NCBI GenBank assembly: GCA_963708775.1 | Contig: CAVPTI010000012.1 | Location: 496,001-560,000 of the forward strand | Reading direction: 5' to 3' | Source: JAGVSR01 sp963708775 | GTDB lineage: Bacteria > Pseudomonadota > Alphaproteobacteria > Rhizobiales > Hyphomicrobiaceae | Length of the DNA stretch: 64,000 nt | Shown: positions 59,686 through 64,000 of the stretch, one piece after another | How positions within the stretch are numbered: position 1 is the stretch's first letter | How the letters are laid out: each line of letters opens with the position of its first letter | Notes under the pieces: generated by a model | Databases searched by the model: none | Told to the model about the DNA's origin: nothing | The model's input: the letters and a program-made list of their open reading frames with translations, nothing else | Position numbers and translations under genes: made by a program

Positions 59686-59705
59686 GTGCCCGATTTCTCG
59701 GGCAC
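59686..59705 (-). terminator. Hairpin between the glycine-rich gene and the ABC exporter
   Basis: GTGCCCGA pairs with TCGGGCAC around a TTTC loop, ten bases after the stop of the minus-strand glycine-rich gene. There is no U-tract, so termination is uncertain. Confidence 0.4.
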
Positions 59706-59714
59706 ACCGTTGGC

Positions 59715-60398
59715 TTACCAGTCAATGCATCGGCGATAGCGATACCACCAGTAGCGACTGCCGGTGACGATGGCGCGGCGCTGAAGCCATTCGCAGTCAC
59801 CGTAATAATAGCCGTCGTAGAAATAAAAGCCGACGCCGGGTCCCCAGCCGTAGCGGCGTCCGTGGCGGCGGACATAGTTCCGGTCGTGACGACCGCCGTG
59901 GCGCACGCCATCGCGCCCACCACGGTCGCCACGGTTCACGTCGCGGTCACCGCGACCGCCACGGTCAAAATCGCGACCACGGCCTTCGCGGGGCCCGCGG
60001 TCTACTCTACCGTCGCCGCCGCGATATGCTCGTGTTCCACCGTCTCCCCGCCGACCCTCTGTGCCACGGAATTCGCCATCGCGGCGACCGCCGCCGTCCA
60101 TTGAGCGGTTGCCGCCACCGCCGCCTTGCATTGCAGGTCCGCCGCCGCCAAAACGACCGCCGCCCATGCCGGCACCACCGCCCCCGCCACCTTGCGACGC
60201 AGCACCTCCGCCGCCGCCTCCGCCTCCACCGCCGCCACCTCCCCCGCCGCCACCTCTACCCCCTCCGCCGCCGCCGCCATCGCGCTGGGCGAGCACAAAG
60301 GAGCCATCTGGTGCTGCCGTGGGAGATTGCGCGGCGGCGGGCGTCAGCAGCAAAACGCCCGCTGCGATGGCCGACATCGCCGATTTGTAATTCATCAT
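59715..60398 (-). CDS. Secreted glycine-rich protein
   Basis: A 227-residue secreted protein. Signal peptide MMNYKSAMSAIAAGVLLLTP (cleavage after AAA), then a glycine tract with up to 17 consecutive Gly around residues 49-65, then an Arg/Gly/Asp-rich middle, and a C-terminal block GPGVGFYFYDGYYYGDCEWL...RYWWYRYRRCIDW with two Cys and many Tyr/Trp. GGAGGA precedes the start. The C-terminal block is common in Rhizobiales secreted proteins of unknown role. The homopolymer-like coding is a length-error risk, but the frame is intact. Confidence 0.8.
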   Translation of the reverse strand: MMNYKSAMSAIAAGVLLLTPAAAQSPTAAPDGSFVLAQRDGGGGGGGRGGGGGGGGGGGGGGGGGAASQGGGGGGAGMGGGRFGGGGPAMQGGGGGNRSMDGGGRRDGEFRGTEGRRGDGGTRAYRGGDGRVDRGPREGRGRDFDRGGRGDRDVNRGDRGGRDGVRHGGRHDRNYVRRHGRRYGWGPGVGFYFYDGYYYGDCEWLQRRAIVTGSRYWWYRYRRCIDW

Positions 60399-60580
60399 TA
60401 GTCCTCCTGATCATCGATCTTTTTTTTCTTTGCGCTCCACACTCGCTGACCGTCGCTGCGAGAGCGTTCGTCTGCGGCTTGATAGCTACAGCGGTAACTG
60501 TGCGAGGATCGGCTTTGTTCCGGTTTTGAGGCAAGTAACGCCGCATCCGCAGCATCTTGAACTCGACTGGGCGGCTCAGA

Positions 60581-61156
60581 TTACTTGCGGACACCCTCGA
60601 CGTGAAACTCGAGTTCCACTGTCTTCGCGGCCGGGCCTAGTTCCTTGACGATGCCGAATTCAGACAAGGCCAACTCAGTTTTGCCAGTAAAACCTTGCCT
60701 AAAGCCGCCCCATGGATCCGCGCCGCCTCCGATGTATGCGGCGGTAATCGCAATCGGCTTCGTGATACCGCGCAGTGTGAAATCGCCGGCGATGACAGCT
60801 TTGCCGTTGCCGTCCGCTGTCACGGACTTACTGACGAACGTTGCCTGAGGAAAGCTGGCGACATCAAGGAAGTCGGCGCCGCGGAGGTGCTTGTCGCGCT
60901 CGGCATGGTTGGAATTGACGCTCGTCGTATCGATCGTGACGGAAATGCCTGAGGCCGATGGGTTCTTGTCATCGTAGCGGAATGTTCCAGAGAAGGTATC
61001 GAAGCGGCCGGTCAGCCAACTGAAGCCGAGGTGCTGAACACGGAAATTGATAGAGGCGTGGCCGCCTTTGGTATCGATCACGTATTCGGAGGCTGCGGTT
61101 GGTGCGCTCATCGCGCTGAGCACACAGAATGCCAAGCCAAGTCCGCGAAGCGTCAT
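60581..61156 (-). CDS. YceI-family periplasmic protein
   Basis: A 191-residue YceI protein: signal peptide (residues 1-22), then YVIDTKGGHASINFRVQHLGFSWLTGRFDTFSG, typical of the isoprenoid-binding lipocalin-like YceI fold. AGGAG precedes the ATG, which overlaps the cytochrome b561 stop (ATGA), so the two are translationally coupled. YceI proteins bind polyprenoid quinone-like molecules. The coupling with cytochrome b561 suggests handling of a quinone. Confidence 0.92.
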   Translation of the reverse strand: MTLRGLGLAFCVLSAMSAPTAASEYVIDTKGGHASINFRVQHLGFSWLTGRFDTFSGTFRYDDKNPSASGISVTIDTTSVNSNHAERDKHLRGADFLDVASFPQATFVSKSVTADGNGKAVIAGDFTLRGITKPIAITAAYIGGGADPWGGFRQGFTGKTELALSEFGIVKELGPAAKTVELEFHVEGVRK

Positions 61157-61725
61157 TGTGTGTCACTCCTTTGATCAAGAGATAGCGAGATGTTGGGGTT
61201 TCGCACCGGAGGTTGCGCGCTGTTGCGTGCGAGAGCGTGCTTGGTCGCAGCGAATGCATGGAGTGCCGTGAGCGCCATCACGCTATAGGCGATCCAGCGG
61301 TGAAGCGGTCCGGCAATGTCCGCGAGGCCCTTGTTCTGGATGAAGGCCGGCACTTCAAGCCAGCCGAATACGTCGATGGGCCGACCGTCGGCTGTGGAAA
61401 TGAGATAGCCGCTCAGCATGAGGCAAAGCAGCAGCGGATAGAAAGTGAAGTGCACGAGCCGCGATGCTTTGAGCTCGAAGGCGGTGAGACCGGGTCGCAC
61501 GGGTTTGAGGTTGGTGAAGCGCCAGGCGATGCGCAGGAGAAGCGCAAACAGAATGACCATTCCTGTACTGCGATGGAGGGCGGGGGCGCGCGTGTAGTAG
61601 TAGTCGTAGTAGTCGAGGCGAACCATCCACCAGCCCAGAGCGAACAGTGCGATTATCCCCGCTGCCATTCCCCAGTGCAAAATCTGCGACACGAGCCCAT
61701 AACGCGAGGAGTTATCCCTGATCAT
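61153..61725 (-). CDS. Cytochrome b561
   Basis: A 190-residue four-helix membrane cytochrome. Heme-ligand His candidates: HWGMAAG (helix 1), HRSTGMVILFALLLRIAWR (helix 2), HFTFYPLLLCLMLSGYLIS (helix 3) and HRWIAYSVMALTALHAFAATKH (helix 4). Prokaryotic cytochrome b561 oxidises quinol or moves electrons, for example from superoxide to ubiquinone. First gene of a two-gene unit with yceI. The ATG at 61725 lies next to an in-frame TTG at 61728. Confidence 0.93.
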   Translation of the reverse strand: MIRDNSSRYGLVSQILHWGMAAGIIALFALGWWMVRLDYYDYYYTRAPALHRSTGMVILFALLLRIAWRFTNLKPVRPGLTAFELKASRLVHFTFYPLLLCLMLSGYLISTADGRPIDVFGWLEVPAFIQNKGLADIAGPLHRWIAYSVMALTALHAFAATKHALARNSAQPPVRNPNISLSLDQRSDTQ

Positions 61726-61865
61726 CAATAACGGTATTCTCCCACGGTTGGCATCCGTGAGGATAACTCTCGACCGAGATCGCGGCCATATGGCGGCGTA
61801 ATTGCTGTATTTTCGACAAAGCGAGAAATTACAATTGCTGTCGCATAAACAAATTGGAGAGCAAA

Positions 61866-62454
61866 ATGAAAAATACTCCGAACGCGATTATTGCATGCGC
61901 TGTGCTGGCGGCGGCGATCACACCGGCTCCCGCTGCGCAGGCAGAGAGCTACATTTTCAACAGCCGAAAAAGCGAAGTTCGATTTACGTATGCCATGGGG
62001 GTTCTGACACAGCGCGGCCGGTTCAGTCTGGTGGAGGGTGATCTGCAGTTCGATGAGCGTGCACCCGAAAAGAGCCGCGTGTTTGCGAAAATCGCAACGG
62101 CGAGCATCGAAACCGGTCAGCCCATCGTCGACGACGAATTGAAGGGTGTTAACTTCTTCAATGCCAAAACGTCTCCGACGGTGACTTTTCGTAGCCGATC
62201 CGTGAAGCCGGTCGCACCTGATGCGGCGCTGATCACGGGTGATATCACGGTCAACGGGATCACAAAGCCCGTCACACTGGATGTGAAGGTGACGTCCCAC
62301 GAGGATCCAGCGCTCAAGTATAGCAAAGGCAGTAAGCAGTTCGTCGGTAAGACCAAGATCTCGCGAAGTGCCTTCAAGATGGATCTCTTACCCCGACATG
62401 GTCGGCGACGAGATCGCGATTGAAATCGACGCGATTGTTCGCCCAAAGAGGTAG
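61866..62454 (+). CDS. YceI-family periplasmic protein, second copy (frameshifted near end)
   Basis: A YceI paralogue diverging from the b561-yceI pair. Signal peptide (MKNTPNAIIACAVLAAAITPAPAAQAE), then SYIFNSRKSEVRFTYAMGVLTQRGRF and GDITVNGITKPVTLDVKV. GGAG seven bases before ATG 61866. One extra base near 62385 replaces the expected C-terminus; removing it gives KMDSYPDMVGDEIAIEIDAI and a stop at 62454, 195 residues, the family's usual length. Less than half similar to the minus-strand copy by eye. Confidence 0.9.
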
Positions 62455-62477
62455 ACGACCCTACAGTTGGATTGGCG

Positions 62478-63947
62478 CTAGAACTTACGGCGCAGTTCGG
62501 TTCGGATGCCGAAGTTATCTTCGGCATCCTCAAGGATCTGATATGTGGCGTCGGCGCGCAAGAGCCACGCACGGTCGAGTGGGATTTGGTAGCGCACGCC
62601 TAGGGCATATTGCGACTTCTTCGCGCCAATTCCGTCGTCTTCGAACGGTTGGACCATGGCCGCCTCTACGACGATCTGCTGATCGAGATTGAAGAGGTAT
62701 TGCAAGCCGATTGCTCCTCCCCAGGCATTCGACGCGGTGTCGTCAAGCTTTGGGTAGCCCGTCAGCGCATCCGTCTCGAAATTTATTCCGACGTTCTTGA
62801 GAATGCCGGCACCATTGCCGTCCACCAGAGGGCGGGGGTTGTCGAAGCCGATGAAGAAGTTTGCATATGGGAGCAGCGTGCTCGGGAGCCCAGTGATCAA
62901 GCTGTTCTCCGAGAGGACAGCATAGCCATCCTCGCCATCGTTGCCGAAGTTCGCAAAGAGGCGCGTGGAGTTTGACACGGTGTTTGCGTAGCGCCGTGTG
63001 TATGCGGCGGTGAGGTAATGTTCGAGCAGTCCATCTGCTTCGTTGGTGCCCTGGATCATGCCGTAGCCTGCCTCGATGTAGCCGCTGAAGGCATCGATGA
63101 AGGTGGTCACGCCGTAGAGATTGGCGTTGTCGTTGTCGGGTTTGCCGTTGGCCCCCAGTACATTGGCGTTGTCGATGTTGTCGAACGCGGCAAAGAATGT
63201 GACGTCATAGTTTGCTAGGCCGAGAGCGGCCAGATTTTTTGCCGGCAAGGTGATGGCGCCGCCGAGAATGGCATCATTGGCCCAGATCCCATTCTGCAGA
63301 AACAAGGGGTAGAGGCCGACGACGAAGGGAAGATCAAAGCTTGCCGGGTTACCGGAAAAGCCGGAGTAGAGGGATCCCACATCGCCTTCGAAGAAGAGGG
63401 TTTGAGGCAGTGGATCAAATTCATCGTTGAATTGGCCGTTGCCATCGCCGGTTCCGAATTCAAAGCGCGTGAATGCGACGTTGGCTTTTTGCAGCGGCGT
63501 GAAGAAGGCGTGGATGCGTTCGGTGCCAGTGATCTTGAGATCAACATCGAGGTTCAGGCGGGTTGCAATCTGGCCGATCTCCTTGCCGTTGTTTCTGTTG
63601 TAGGCGACGGCCGTGCGCCAATCGCCATAGACGGCCAAACCCGGGAGCAGCGGATTGAGTTCGCCAAGGACGTTGCTGCTCTCATCGTACATTCCCGACG
63701 TATATTGCTCGCGCCCGAGTTCCAGGAGCGGACGGGGCGGCTCGACGGCGCTTTTTCCGCCATAGATTTCGGCCTGCTCCTCCGCGTCGTAGGTGGTCTC
63801 ATACGTCGGGCCCTCGCGAAAAGCCTTGTTGACCAACTTATCCTGCTTGTGGGACGCGGCGTCTGCTTTCGATGTGGTCTCTGCATTTGAGCTCGTCTCG
63901 GCATTCGACAGCCTCATCTGTCGGGCCGCCGACATACGTTTTGGCAA
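62478..63947 (-). CDS. Large outer-membrane protein (alginate-export/porin-like)
   Basis: A 489-residue frame with many amphipathic strands, Asp/Asn-rich loops and the outer-membrane C-terminus FGIRTELRRKF ending in Phe. Segments VYGDWRTAVAYNRN, RIHAFFTPLQKANVAFTRFEFG and FINFETD-like pieces recall large porins or AlgE-like barrels. The only start candidates in the window (TTG 63947, ATG 63935) give no signal peptide, and the frame stays open to base 64000, so the true N-terminus with the signal peptide is probably outside the window or in another frame after an indel. Confidence 0.7.
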   Translation of the reverse strand: MPKRMSAARQMRLSNAETSSNAETTSKADAASHKQDKLVNKAFREGPTYETTYDAEEQAEIYGGKSAVEPPRPLLELGREQYTSGMYDESSNVLGELNPLLPGLAVYGDWRTAVAYNRNNGKEIGQIATRLNLDVDLKITGTERIHAFFTPLQKANVAFTRFEFGTGDGNGQFNDEFDPLPQTLFFEGDVGSLYSGFSGNPASFDLPFVVGLYPLFLQNGIWANDAILGGAITLPAKNLAALGLANYDVTFFAAFDNIDNANVLGANGKPDNDNANLYGVTTFIDAFSGYIEAGYGMIQGTNEADGLLEHYLTAAYTRRYANTVSNSTRLFANFGNDGEDGYAVLSENSLITGLPSTLLPYANFFIGFDNPRPLVDGNGAGILKNVGINFETDALTGYPKLDDTASNAWGGAIGLQYLFNLDQQIVVEAAMVQPFEDDGIGAKKSQYALGVRYQIPLDRAWLLRADATYQILEDAEDNFGIRTELRRKF

Positions 63948-64000
63948 CCCATGTCTCGTTCGTTCTGGGCTGTTGTGCGTTGGCCGTTGTCGATGGCTCT

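Noticed and set aside
60061..60390. Plus-strand ORF rich in polyproline
   Set aside because: It is the complement of the glycine codons of the real minus-strand gene.
1..64000. CRISPR arrays, insertion sequences, integrase or phage genes
   Set aside because: No regularly spaced repeats, transposase motifs or terminal inverted repeats were seen on either strand.

Overview
The window looks like an alphaproteobacterial chromosome, most likely from Hyphomicrobiales. Evidence: high-GC codon use, a small SRP RNA directly upstream of dnaX, the lspA / small lipoprotein / two M16 peptidases order, BtaA/BtaB, an NdvA-like exporter, and many small secreted proteins of rhizobial type. The genus cannot be fixed from sequence alone; a Hyphomicrobium-like organism is a guess.

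Layout. 1-3.7 kb: a large metallophosphoesterase cut by the window edge, a DEAD-box RNA helicase and a small unknown gene. 3.86-8.94 kb: the clearest system here, a five-gene plus-strand operon (PlcP-like phosphoesterase, GT4 glycosyltransferase, btaA, btaB, GT21-like glycosyltransferase) behind a good PhoB box. It should replace phospholipids with betaine lipids and glycolipids when phosphate is short. 9.2-18.5 kb: an accessory island with two tandem secreted arylsulfatases, a small membrane protein, an intact and a decayed copy of an unknown secreted family, a secreted protein with an in-frame stop, and two outer-membrane beta-barrels. 18.6-31 kb: tRNA-Glu, an RluD-type pseudouridine synthase, rpoH, an amidase, moaE, moaD, uvrC, gatB and a 52-residue basic protein too short for most gene callers. 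31-36 kb: a duplicated-domain DedA protein, lipoproteins, quinone oxidoreductase, glutathione transferase, a Sel1-type protein and tRNA-Ser. 36-51 kb: lipA, two M16 peptidases, a lipoprotein, lspA, SRP RNA, dnaX, ybaB, DUF2585, recR, a MATE transporter, a glycosyltransferase, def, fmt and truA. 51-64 kb: sbcC/sbcD, a methyltransferase, a single-domain response regulator, an NdvA-like ABC exporter, a glycine-rich secreted protein, a YceI / cytochrome b561 / YceI divergon and a large outer-membrane protein.

A dominant feature of the sequence is broken reading frames. Nineteen genes, including conserved housekeeping genes (dnaX, uvrC, fmt, def, lspA, lipA, sbcC, sbcD), are interrupted. I reconstructed about 34 frame changes; about 32 are explained by one extra base and only two by a missing base. 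Each gene's total length modulo 3 agrees with the inferred number. This points to residual insertion errors from a long-read assembly rather than real gene death, so broken genes are given as one full-length entry each with the approximate break positions.
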